From contig NZ_LJZS01000004.1 of NCBI RefSeq assembly GCF_001314875.1, forward strand, positions 62,001 through 126,000: DNA of 64,000 bases, in the 5' to 3' direction. Positions 27,414 to 35,527 of this stretch are shown piece by piece. The translations under genes were made by a program, and so were the position numbers. The notes below the pieces were generated by a model that was not told the DNA's origin, did not search any database, and worked only from the letters and a program-made list of their open reading frames with translations. The stretch comes from Halomonas sp. HL-48. GTDB lineage: Bacteria > Pseudomonadota > Gammaproteobacteria > Pseudomonadales > Halomonadaceae. Position 1 is the stretch's first letter. Every line of letters begins with the position of its first letter.

Positions 27414-28448
27414 ATGCCGACACTCTCAGAGACGCGAATACAGACGCTGGCGGGCGAATTACAGCGGGCGGGGATTGGCTACCGCGCGCTTTCGCCCATG
27501 GCGGATACCGGGCTTGCCCACGACCACGTGTGGTTACACCGCGACGGCGACGACTGGGTGGCGCGGTTGCCCAAACAGAGCCAGATGAACCTGGGGCCGG
27601 AGGACAACCTGGCCTACGAGGCGGCGTGCTACGCCCGCGCCAGCCAGGGCGTGCATGTACCGCGCCTGCATGGCCTGCTGGACGTCAGCGACGCCCTGCC
27701 CCGAGGCGGCCTGCTGGTGGAGGCTATCGACGGCCGATTGGCGCGACTGCCGGAGGATCTGCCGCGCATCGCCGAGACGCTTGCCAGCCTGCATCGCTTG
27801 CCGCTGCCGGATAAGCCCGCCCCACTGCTGTCGCCGGCTGATCCATGGCGGGCCATGCGTGAGGAAGTCGCCCGTCAGTCTGAGTGGCTCGCAGAGGCGG
27901 ACTTGGGCACTAACGTCATCGACCGCATCCACGCTGAGCTGGACGCCCTTCCAACGGTGCTTGCCGATGCCAAACGCTGCCTGATCAGCTTTGACACCCA
28001 CCCCGGCAACTTCCTGATCGATGCCCAGGGGCGCGCGGTGCTGGTCGACCTGGAAAAGGGCCGCTATGGCCTGCCGGGCATCGACCTGGCCCATACCAGT
28101 CTCTATACCTCCACCACCTGGGACCTCAACAGCCAGGCGATACTCTCGCTGGACGAGGTGGTCGATTTTTACCGCGGCTGGCAGGCCGCCATGGGCGACT
28201 CCCCCAGCGCCGAAACGATGGTCGCCTGCCGCCGCGCCACCTGGCTGTGGTCGCTGACCTGGTGCGCCAAGTGGCGCGCCCAGCACCTGCGCGCCAGGGA
28301 TGCCCGGCAGCGCGGCGAGGACTGGTCGGCGGAGCTTACCGATCCCACCGTGATTGCCCACGTGCGCGACCGGGTGGAGCACTACCTGTCAGCGCCGGTC
28401 ATTGACCGTGTTCAGGACGAACTGCAGCGCCTGCGCGCCACACTATGA
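27414..28448 (+). CDS. APH/choline-kinase-like phosphotransferase
   Basis: 344 residues with a protein-kinase-like fold of the APH family. The catalytic and metal segments read CLISFDTHPGNFLIDAQGRAVLVDLEKGRYGLPGIDLAHTSLY: the Brenner-type loop has Asp and Asn (D-T-H-P-G-N) and the DFG-equivalent aspartate is in VDLEK. The N-lobe has HVWLHRDGDDWVARLPKQ with the ATP-binding lysine. Similar to thiamine, choline or aminoglycoside kinases; its position directly before an ABC importer suggests phosphorylation of the imported compound. The next gene starts 57 bases downstream. ATG 27414 lacks a clear ribosome site. Confidence 0.75.
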   Translation: MPTLSETRIQTLAGELQRAGIGYRALSPMADTGLAHDHVWLHRDGDDWVARLPKQSQMNLGPEDNLAYEAACYARASQGVHVPRLHGLLDVSDALPRGGLLVEAIDGRLARLPEDLPRIAETLASLHRLPLPDKPAPLLSPADPWRAMREEVARQSEWLAEADLGTNVIDRIHAELDALPTVLADAKRCLISFDTHPGNFLIDAQGRAVLVDLEKGRYGLPGIDLAHTSLYTSTTWDLNSQAILSLDEVVDFYRGWQAAMGDSPSAETMVACRRATWLWSLTWCAKWRAQHLRARDARQRGEDWSAELTDPTVIAHVRDRVEHYLSAPVIDRVQDELQRLRATL

Positions 28449-28505
28449 TGCCGAGCGTTGGATAGACGCCGGCCAGCCACCTATTGTTCGATTGAGAGGT
28501 ATGCG

Positions 28506-29717
28506 ATGTTGAATGCCCGCCGTTTTACCCTGATGGCCCCTCTTTTGGCACTGGCGCTGCCCGCCGCGGCAGCCCCCGACCCCGGTAACTGGCAAGCGGT
28601 GTTAGCCGAGGCCGAGGGCCAAACCGTTTACTGGAACGCCTGGGGCGGGGATTCGCGCACCAATCGCTATATCGACTGGGTGGCCGAGCAAATGCAGGCG
28701 CAGCACAACATTGACGTTGAGCACGTAAAACTGGACGACACCAGCAGTGCGGTGTCCCGGGTACTGGCCGAGAAGCAGGCGGGCAACGACGACGAAGGCA
28801 GCATCGACCTGATCTGGATCAACGGCGAAAACTTTGCCGCCATGCGTGACCGCGACCTGCTGTTTGGCCCATTCGCCGAATCGCTGCCCAACTTTGCGCT
28901 GACCAACGCTGCTGAGAACCCCGAAGTGGTAACCGACTTCACGCTGCCCACCGACGGCTACGAGTCCCCCTGGGGAAAGGCGCAGATCACCTTCTATTAC
29001 GACGCTGACCAGGTCGAAACGCCGCCCCAGGACATGCAGGCACTGCTTGACTGGGCGCGCGCCAACCCCGGCCAATTCAGCTACCCGAAAATCCCCGATT
29101 TCACCGGCAGCACCTTTTTAAAGCAGGCGCTGATCGAGCTGACCGACCAGGATGAGGCACTTTATCAGCCCGTTGAGGAGAGCGATTTCGAGGCGGTCAC
29201 CGAACCACTATGGGCCTATCTGGATGCGCTCCACCCGCACCTATGGCGCAGCGGGCGCAGCTTCCCCGATTCAGGCCCCAACCTGCGCACGCTGATGAGC
29301 GATGGCGAGCTGAGCCTGGCGTTTTCGTTCTACCCCACCGATGCCGCCGTGGCGGTAAGGGAATACGAACTACCCGAGAGCGTTCGCAGCTATGTCCTGG
29401 ACGGCGGCACCCTAGGTAACGTTCACTTCGTGGCGATTCCCTACAACGCGCCCCACAAGGCCGGCGCCATGGTGCTGGCCGACTTTCTGATGTCACCGGA
29501 AGCCCAGACCCAAAAGCAGTCGCTCGAAATGTGGGGCGACCGCAGCGTGCTGGACATCGAGCAGCTCGACGCCGGGGACCAGGCGCTGTTCGAGCAAGGT
29601 GATCGCCACCCGTCCGAACTACCGGCGGACGCCCTGTCCAAGACGCTCCCCGAGCCGCACCCGAGCTGGATGACGGCGCTACAGGATGCCTGGCTCGAGC
29701 GTTACGGCGTTAACTGA
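28506..29717 (+). CDS. ynjB: YnjB-type ABC transporter substrate-binding protein
   Basis: 403 residues. A signal peptide (MLNARRFTLMAPLLALALPA, cleaved near AAA/AP) exports it to the periplasm. The body follows the YnjB family: GQTVYWNAWGGDSRTNRYIDWVAEQM, IWINGENFAAMRDRDLLFGPFAE, SPWGKAQITFYYD and a C-terminal lobe ending ...LPEPHPSWMTALQDAWLERYG. AGAGGT lies 5 bases before ATG 28506. Overlap and spacing with ynjC (2 bases) and ynjD define one importer. The E. coli homologue has no established substrate. Confidence 0.88.
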   Translation: MLNARRFTLMAPLLALALPAAAAPDPGNWQAVLAEAEGQTVYWNAWGGDSRTNRYIDWVAEQMQAQHNIDVEHVKLDDTSSAVSRVLAEKQAGNDDEGSIDLIWINGENFAAMRDRDLLFGPFAESLPNFALTNAAENPEVVTDFTLPTDGYESPWGKAQITFYYDADQVETPPQDMQALLDWARANPGQFSYPKIPDFTGSTFLKQALIELTDQDEALYQPVEESDFEAVTEPLWAYLDALHPHLWRSGRSFPDSGPNLRTLMSDGELSLAFSFYPTDAAVAVREYELPESVRSYVLDGGTLGNVHFVAIPYNAPHKAGAMVLADFLMSPEAQTQKQSLEMWGDRSVLDIEQLDAGDQALFEQGDRHPSELPADALSKTLPEPHPSWMTALQDAWLERYGVN

Positions 29718-29719
29718 GC

Positions 29720-31399
29720 ATGCTGCAACTCGCGCCGGCGCTGCTTGTTTCCCTGCTGGTCCTGCCGGTGGGGGCCGGCCTGCTGATGGTGCTGCTGCCG
29801 GCGTTTGGCTACCTGCCGGCGCTCGGCGGCGACGCGGTCAGCCTTGCGCCCTGGCGAATGCTGCTCGACCACCCCGGGCTTGGTCGCTCGGTGGCGGTGA
29901 GCTATGCCAGCGGCCTGGTGAGCACCGTGCTGGCGCTGGCCATCGTCGTGCTGTTTCTGGCCGCCAGCCGCGGCACCTGGCTGGACCGGAGCATCCGCCG
30001 CCTGGTATCACCGCTGCTGGCAATCCCCCACGCGGCCGTAGCCTTTGGGCTGGCGTTCTTGATGGCGCCCTCGGGACTTCTGGCACGCTGGGTATCGCCG
30101 GGCCTTACCGGCTGGGAGCGCCCGCCCGACTGGCTCATCGTCAACGACCCCCTGGGGCTTGCGCTGATGGCCGGGCTGGTGCTCAAGGAAGCGCCGTTTC
30201 TGCTCCTCATGTGCCTGGCCGCCCTGCCTCAGCTGCGTCCCGAGCAGCGCGTAACCCTGGCGCGCTCGCTGGGTTACTCGCCGAGTATCGCCTGGTTGAA
30301 AGGCGTGTTTCCGGCGCTATACCCGCTGATTCGCCTGCCGATTTACGCAGTGATTGCCTACGCCACCTCGGTGGTCGACATGGCCATGATCCTGGGCCCG
30401 ACATTGCCGCCCACGCTGAGTGTGTCGATACTGACCTGGTTCAACGACCCCGACCTGGAGCGGCGCTTCATGGCCTCCGCCGGGGCCGTGCTGCAGCTTG
30501 GCGTGACGCTGGCGGCGCTGCTGACCTGGTGGCTGGGAGAGCAGTGTATCAAGCGGCTCGGCTATCGATGGCTGGTCAACGGCGCGCGACGGCAGGGCTC
30601 GTTCGCCATCGCGCTGGGCGGACGCGGGCTGCTGGGCATGACCACCCTGCTGGCGCTGAGCGCCATTGGCGGGCTGGCGGTATTTTCGGTGGCCGGTTTC
30701 TGGCGCTTTCCTGACGCCTTGCCCGGAACGTTCACCCTGGACCATTGGCAGCGCGTGTTGCCCAGCGTCGCTACACCGCTACTCAATACGCTGAGCGTCG
30801 GGCTTGCCGCGACGCTGATCGCTGCGGTGCTGGTCGTGGCCACGCTTGAAAACGCAGCGCGGCACCGGCTCCCGCCTCAAGCAGGCCAGTGGCTACTGTA
30901 CCTGCCGCTGATTATCCCTCAGGTGGCGTTCCTGTTTGGCCTGGTGGTCGCGGCGGAAAGCCTCAACCTTCGCCCGCAGTGGGCGCTGGTAATGGCGGCG
31001 CATTTACTGTTTGTGGTGCCCTATCTTTATCTGTCGCTTTCTGAGGCGTATCGGCGGCTGGACCCGCGCTGGCTGCAGGTCGCGCATTCGTTGGGGTCCT
31101 CTTCCAGGAGAGCCTTCTGGCAGATACGGCTGCCGCTGCTGCTGGCGCCGCTGCTGACCGCCTGCGCGGTCAGCCTTGCGGTGAGTATCGGCCAGTATCT
31201 CCCCACGCTGTTGCTCGGCGGCGGCCGCGTGCCCACCATTACCACCGAAGCGGTGGCCATGGCCTCGGGCGGCAGTCGGCGCCTGATTGCGGTGCTCGCG
31301 CTGCTCCAGGCGCTACTGCCGTTCATCGGTTTTAGTCTGGCGCTGCTGATACCGCGCCTAATATGGGCCAGACGACGCAATATGCGAGGCGTTGCATGA
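29720..31399 (+). CDS. ynjC: YnjC-type fused ABC permease
   Basis: 559 residues, a duplicated permease carrying two BPD_transp units, about 12 helices. Each half keeps an EAA-type coupling loop: TLARSLGYSPSIAWLKGVFPAL (residues ~180) and VAHSLGSSSRRAFWQIRLPLLL (~455). It would form the complete transmembrane channel for the ynjB/ynjD proteins. Its stop overlaps the ynjD start by ATGA. Confidence 0.88.
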   Translation: MLQLAPALLVSLLVLPVGAGLLMVLLPAFGYLPALGGDAVSLAPWRMLLDHPGLGRSVAVSYASGLVSTVLALAIVVLFLAASRGTWLDRSIRRLVSPLLAIPHAAVAFGLAFLMAPSGLLARWVSPGLTGWERPPDWLIVNDPLGLALMAGLVLKEAPFLLLMCLAALPQLRPEQRVTLARSLGYSPSIAWLKGVFPALYPLIRLPIYAVIAYATSVVDMAMILGPTLPPTLSVSILTWFNDPDLERRFMASAGAVLQLGVTLAALLTWWLGEQCIKRLGYRWLVNGARRQGSFAIALGGRGLLGMTTLLALSAIGGLAVFSVAGFWRFPDALPGTFTLDHWQRVLPSVATPLLNTLSVGLAATLIAAVLVVATLENAARHRLPPQAGQWLLYLPLIIPQVAFLFGLVVAAESLNLRPQWALVMAAHLLFVVPYLYLSLSEAYRRLDPRWLQVAHSLGSSSRRAFWQIRLPLLLAPLLTACAVSLAVSIGQYLPTLLLGGGRVPTITTEAVAMASGGSRRLIAVLALLQALLPFIGFSLALLIPRLIWARRRNMRGVA

Positions 31400-32028
31400 C
31401 CGCGAATCCCACGCTGCACCTCAGGCAAGTCCAGATCTCGCTGAACAGCGACCCACTGCTTGCAATCGACAGATCGATTACCCCCGGCGAAGTATTGACC
31501 GTCATGGGCCCTTCGGGGTCGGGCAAGTCTACGCTGCTGGCCTATCTCGCCGGGTTTCTGTCGCCTACCTTCAACGCCCAGGGGCAGGTCTTTCTGGGCA
31601 AGATAAGACTCGACACGCTGCCCGCTGAGCAACGCGGTCTGGGGCTGTTGTTCCAGGATCCGCTACTTTTTCCCCATTTAAGCGTGGCGGGCAACCTGCG
31701 TTTTGCGCTCCCCCGCCATGCGCGGCATAAACAATCCCAGATCCGGGAGGCCCTGGAGCAGGTCGGCATGGCGGGCTTTGACACCCGTGACCCGGCGACG
31801 CTTTCGGGTGGCCAGCAGGCCCGCGTCGCTTTGATGCGCCTGCTGCTGTCGACGCCCAGCGCGGTGCTGCTGGACGAGCCGTTTTCCAAGCTGGACACCG
31901 CGCTACGCCAGGAGATGCGCGCGCTGGTATTCAGCCAGCTGCGCAGCGCCGGCCTGCCGGCGCTGCTGGTCACCCACGACCATGCAGATGCCGAGGCGGC
32001 TGGAGGGCCGATCATTGAGCTTGGCTAG
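31396..32028 (+). CDS. ynjD: YnjD-type ABC transporter ATP-binding protein
   Basis: 210 residues. Walker A GPSGSGKSTLL (~residue 35), signature LSGGQQARVALMR, Walker B AVLLDEPFSKLD and the switch histidine in LLVTHDHADAEA are intact. It is a short nucleotide-binding domain without the extra C-terminal regulatory domain. ATG 31396 overlaps the ynjC stop (ATGA) with GAGG 6 bases upstream; ATG 31363 is within ynjC. It powers the YnjBC importer. Confidence 0.9.
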   Translation: MTANPTLHLRQVQISLNSDPLLAIDRSITPGEVLTVMGPSGSGKSTLLAYLAGFLSPTFNAQGQVFLGKIRLDTLPAEQRGLGLLFQDPLLFPHLSVAGNLRFALPRHARHKQSQIREALEQVGMAGFDTRDPATLSGGQQARVALMRLLLSTPSAVLLDEPFSKLDTALRQEMRALVFSQLRSAGLPALLVTHDHADAEAAGGPIIELG

Positions 32029-32719
32029 TCCACGACCACCTGCGGCACTAAGCATTGTCATGCCGGTGCTCAACGAAGCCGCTGGCCTTGAAGCCACCCT
32101 AGAGGCACTTCAGCCGCTGCGCGCCCAGGGCGCTGAAGTCATCGTTGTGGATGGCGGCAGCGTTGATGAGAGCGTGGCGCTGGCGACGCCGTTGGTGGAT
32201 AGAGTCATCAGCGGTGTGCCGGGCCGCGCGCGGCAAATGAACCTGGGCGCGCAGCAGGCCAGTGCCCAGGCGCTGGTGTTTCTGCATGCCGACACCCAAC
32301 TACCCGCCAATGCCGTGCGCCAGATCACCACGGCGCTGGCCCGCCACGCCTGGGGGCGATTCTCGATTGAGCTGACAGGCCGCAGTCGCTGGCTGCCCGT
32401 GGTCGGGTGGATGATGAACCAGCGCTCGAGGCTCACCGGCATCGCCACCGGCGACCAGGCGATCTTCGTGCGTACCACTACGTTTCGCCACCTCGGCGGG
32501 TTTGCCGACCAGCCGCTGATGGAAGACGTGGAACTGACGAAACGCCTCAGACGCGTATCGCGCCCCGCCTGCCTGGCGGCGAAAGTGATAAGCTCGGGCA
32601 GGCGTTGGGATCAACACGGCGCCTGGGCCACCATCCGCCTGATGTGGCGGCTGCGCTTCCGTTACTGGCGCGGCGTTAGCCCCACTCAACTCGCCAAGGA
32701 GTACCGCGATGCCCGCTGA
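32015..32719 (+). CDS. TIGR04283-family glycosyltransferase (GT2 fold)
   Basis: About 234 residues. GT-A fold with LSIVMPVLNEAAGLEATLEAL, EVIVVDGGSVDES, the metal-site-like FLHADTQLP and catalytic-region GIATGDQAIFVR...PLMEDVELTKRL. Members are sometimes named after arsenosugar biosynthesis because of gene context elsewhere, but donor and acceptor are unknown. The frame overlaps the end of ynjD. I favour TTG 32015 (GGAGG 10 bases upstream); ATG 31982 is in frame but has no ribosome site. The gene overlaps the following DUF2064 gene by 11 bases. Confidence 0.82.
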   Translation: MSLASPRPPAALSIVMPVLNEAAGLEATLEALQPLRAQGAEVIVVDGGSVDESVALATPLVDRVISGVPGRARQMNLGAQQASAQALVFLHADTQLPANAVRQITTALARHAWGRFSIELTGRSRWLPVVGWMMNQRSRLTGIATGDQAIFVRTTTFRHLGGFADQPLMEDVELTKRLRRVSRPACLAAKVISSGRRWDQHGAWATIRLMWRLRFRYWRGVSPTQLAKEYRDAR

Positions 32720-33323
32720 GCAGCCCCATCTACACCTGTTGGCCAAGGCCCCGCTGCCCGGACAGGCGAAAACGCGCCTGATGCCGCTGCTCGGCGCCGA
32801 GGGCGCCGCCCAGGCCCACGCCGAGCTGGTACGCCACTGTGTGGCCAATGCCTGCCGGGCGCTGCCCGCCGAGCGCATCACGCTGTGGACCGCCCTCGAC
32901 CATGCCCACCCGCTGTTTGGTGAGCTGGGCACCCATTTCGGCATTACCCTGCGCGCCCAGCCTGGGGGCGATCTGGGTGCGCGTATCCGCCACGCGCTGG
33001 CGAGCACACCAGGGCCCGGCATGGTCATGGGCAGCGACTGCCCAAGCGTCACCAGTGACTTGATCACAGCCTGCGCGCAACGCCTGACCAGCCACGAGGT
33101 CGTCCTGCTGCCCGCCGAAGACGGTGGCTACGGGTTGATCGGCACCCGGCACGATTACCCCGGGCTGTTTGAGCTGATTCCCTGGGGGAGCGACCGGGTC
33201 ATGGCCGCCACCCGCCAGCGTATCGAGGCGCTCGGCCTGCGTGCCAGCTATCCCGCAACGGTGTGGGACGTCGACCGCCCCGCCGACTGGCAGCGCTGGA
33301 AAGGCATTCAGGCGCCGGTGTAA
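32709..33323 (+). CDS. TIGR04282-family (DUF2064) nucleotidyl/glycosyltransferase-like protein
   Basis: 204 residues. GT-A/MobA-like fold with LHLLAKAPLPGQAKTRLMPLLG (nucleotide-binding start), MVMGSDCPSVTSDLI and LLPAEDGGYGLIGTR, the DUF2064 signature. It regularly pairs with TIGR04283 proteins, as here with an 11-base overlap, so the two probably act in one step. The SDCP and DGGYGLIG motifs resemble sugar-1-phosphate nucleotidyltransferases, so making an activated sugar is possible. Function is not established. Confidence 0.85.
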   Translation: MPAEQPHLHLLAKAPLPGQAKTRLMPLLGAEGAAQAHAELVRHCVANACRALPAERITLWTALDHAHPLFGELGTHFGITLRAQPGGDLGARIRHALASTPGPGMVMGSDCPSVTSDLITACAQRLTSHEVVLLPAEDGGYGLIGTRHDYPGLFELIPWGSDRVMAATRQRIEALGLRASYPATVWDVDRPADWQRWKGIQAPV

Positions 33324-33382
33324 GGAAACACGCCGCTCGCCCACTGAACCGTACTTTTAAATGGCTTTCGCTGGAGATGACC

Positions 33383-35527
33383 GTGAACCGACAACGCTTA
33401 CTGATTGCCGCGCTACTCATCGTTGCTATCGGTGCATTTTTCCTGAGTGGCGCCCACCAGTGGTTCACGCTCGACACCCTGAAAGCCTACCAGAATGATT
33501 TTCAGGCGGCGTTCAGCCAGTCGCCCTGGCAGGTCGCGGGGATTTTCTTTGCCGTCTACGTGGTGATGACCGCGCTGTCGCTGCCCGGCGCCACCCTGCT
33601 CACCCTGCTCGGCGGCACCCTGTTCGGGCTGGGCTGGGGGCTTTTGATCATTTCCTTTGCCAGCACAATAGGTGCGACGCTGGCGTTTCTGCTGTCGCGC
33701 TTCCTGTTCCGCCGCCCCATCGAAAAGCGCTTTCCGCGCCAGTTTGCCTCGGTTAACCGCGGCGTCGAGCGCGACGGCGCTTTGTATCTGTTCACCATGC
33801 GGCTGGTGCCAGTGTTCCCGTTTTTCATGATCAACCTGGTCATGGGCCTGACGCGCATCAAGACCGTCACGTTTTACTGGGTCAGTCAGGTGGCCATGCT
33901 TCCCGGCACCGCCATCTACGTCAACGCAGGAGGACAGCTGGGCGAGCTGGAAACGCTCAGCGGTATCCTGTCGCCGACGCTGATCGGCTCCTTCCTGCTG
34001 TTGGCCATCTTCCCCTGGATCGCCCGCCGCCTCGTGCGGCTGGTCCAGACGCGCAAGGCTTATCAGGGCTTTACCCGGCCCGCGCATTTCGACTACGACA
34101 TTCTGGTCATCGGCGGCGGCTCGGCGGGGCTGGTCACCAGCTATATCGCCAGCGCCGTCAATGCAAAGGTGGCGCTGGTCGAAAAGCACAAGATGGGCGG
34201 CGACTGCCTGAATACCGGCTGCGTGCCTTCCAAAGCGCTGATCCGCGCCGCCCGCGCTGCCCACGAGATTCGCACGGCCTCCCGCTTCGGGATCACCACG
34301 AGCGAGCCGCAGATCGATTTTCAGCGCGTCATGGGCCACGTCCATCAGGCCATCCGCGATATCGAGCCCCACGACAGCGTCGAGCGCTACCGCGGGCTGG
34401 GCGTCGAGGTCTATCAGGACCACGCCACGCTGACCTCGCCGTGGCACGTCCAGGTCGGCGAACAGACCCTGAGCGCCCGGCATATCGTGCTGGCCACCGG
34501 GGCGCGCCCCAAGGTGCCGGCAATTCCCGGCATCGAAAGCGCGCCGGTGCTGACCTCTGAAAACCTGTGGTCGCTGACCGAACTGCCCAAACGTCTGGTG
34601 GTACTGGGCGGGGGCGCCATCGGCTGCGAACTGAGCCAGAGCTTTGCCCGTCTGGGCAGCCAGGTCACGCTGGTAGAAGGCATGCCCCAGCTGCTGGGCC
34701 GCGAGGATCAGGAGGTCGGCGAGGCCGTCGAAGCCACCCTGGCCCGCGAAGGTGTGACGGTGATGACCGAGGCCAAGGCGTTTGAGGTGGTCAGCGATGA
34801 CGCCGGGCATCAGCTGGTGGTCGAGCAACACGGCGAGCGCACGACGCTGGCCTTTGATTACCTGCTGGCAAGCGTCGGTCGCCAGGCCAACATCGAAGGG
34901 CTGGGGCTCGAGGCCCTGGGCGTTACCGCCGGCGCTACCGGCACGCTGGAACTCAACGAGCGGCTGCAAACGCGGCTGCCCAACCTCTGGGCCTGCGGGG
35001 ATCTCGCTGGGCCCTATCAATTGACCCATGCAGCGGCCCACCAGGCCTGGCATGCGGCGGTGAACGCGCTGTTTGGCGAGCTGAAGAGCTTTGCGGTGGA
35101 CTACCGTTTCATGCCCGCGGTTACCTACGTCCAGCCGGAGGTCGCCCGGGTCGGTCTCAACGAGAAAGAGGCAATCGACAAGGGCATTGACTATGAAGTG
35201 ACCCGCTACGCCATGAGCGAAAGCGACCGCGCGATTGCCGAAGGCGCCACCGAGGGCTTTATCAAGGTGCTCACCGTACCGGGCAGAGACAAGATTCTCG
35301 GCGCAACCATCGTCGCCGAGAACGCCGGCGAATGGCTAGGCGAATTCACCATCGCCATGAAACACGGCCTGGGCCTGAACAAACTGCTGGGCACCATTCA
35401 CCCTTACCCGACCCTGGGCGAGGCGGCCAAGGCGACGGCGGGCGTATGGAAAAATGCTCACAAACCCGAGCGGGTGCTGAGACTGTTGAAGCGCTACTTC
35501 GCCTGGCGGCGCGGTGTCGCTAAATGA
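33383..35527 (+). CDS. TVP38/TMEM64 membrane domain fused to pyridine nucleotide-disulfide oxidoreductase
   Basis: 714 residues in two parts. Residues ~1-225 are a TVP38/TMEM64 (SNARE-associated/DedA-like) membrane domain (VMTALSLPGATLLTLLGGTLFG, FPFFMINLVMG). Residues ~240-700 are a flavoprotein reductase of the Lpd/MerA type: FAD loop ILVIGGGSAGL, redox pair GGDCLNTGCVPSK, NAD(P) loop VVLGGGAIGCEL, second FAD motif LWACGDLAG and the C-terminal GTIHPYPTLGEA acid-base pair. It lacks MerA's N-terminal HMA domain and C-terminal cysteine pair, so mercury reduction is unlikely. GTG 33383 has GGAG 6 bases upstream. It overlaps the next gene by ATGA. Confidence 0.88.
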   Translation: MNRQRLLIAALLIVAIGAFFLSGAHQWFTLDTLKAYQNDFQAAFSQSPWQVAGIFFAVYVVMTALSLPGATLLTLLGGTLFGLGWGLLIISFASTIGATLAFLLSRFLFRRPIEKRFPRQFASVNRGVERDGALYLFTMRLVPVFPFFMINLVMGLTRIKTVTFYWVSQVAMLPGTAIYVNAGGQLGELETLSGILSPTLIGSFLLLAIFPWIARRLVRLVQTRKAYQGFTRPAHFDYDILVIGGGSAGLVTSYIASAVNAKVALVEKHKMGGDCLNTGCVPSKALIRAARAAHEIRTASRFGITTSEPQIDFQRVMGHVHQAIRDIEPHDSVERYRGLGVEVYQDHATLTSPWHVQVGEQTLSARHIVLATGARPKVPAIPGIESAPVLTSENLWSLTELPKRLVVLGGGAIGCELSQSFARLGSQVTLVEGMPQLLGREDQEVGEAVEATLAREGVTVMTEAKAFEVVSDDAGHQLVVEQHGERTTLAFDYLLASVGRQANIEGLGLEALGVTAGATGTLELNERLQTRLPNLWACGDLAGPYQLTHAAAHQAWHAAVNALFGELKSFAVDYRFMPAVTYVQPEVARVGLNEKEAIDKGIDYEVTRYAMSESDRAIAEGATEGFIKVLTVPGRDKILGATIVAENAGEWLGEFTIAMKHGLGLNKLLGTIHPYPTLGEAAKATAGVWKNAHKPERVLRLLKRYFAWRRGVAK

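Noticed and set aside
33413..35053. 546-codon open frame antisense to the TVP38-reductase fusion
   Set aside because: A shadow of a high-GC gene. The sense frame carries all FAD and NAD motifs; the antisense product is Gln/His/Gly-rich with no family pattern.
33383..35527. Mercuric reductase and mer operon
   Set aside because: The fusion lacks the HMA domain and the C-terminal cysteine pair, and no merR, merT or merP is near.
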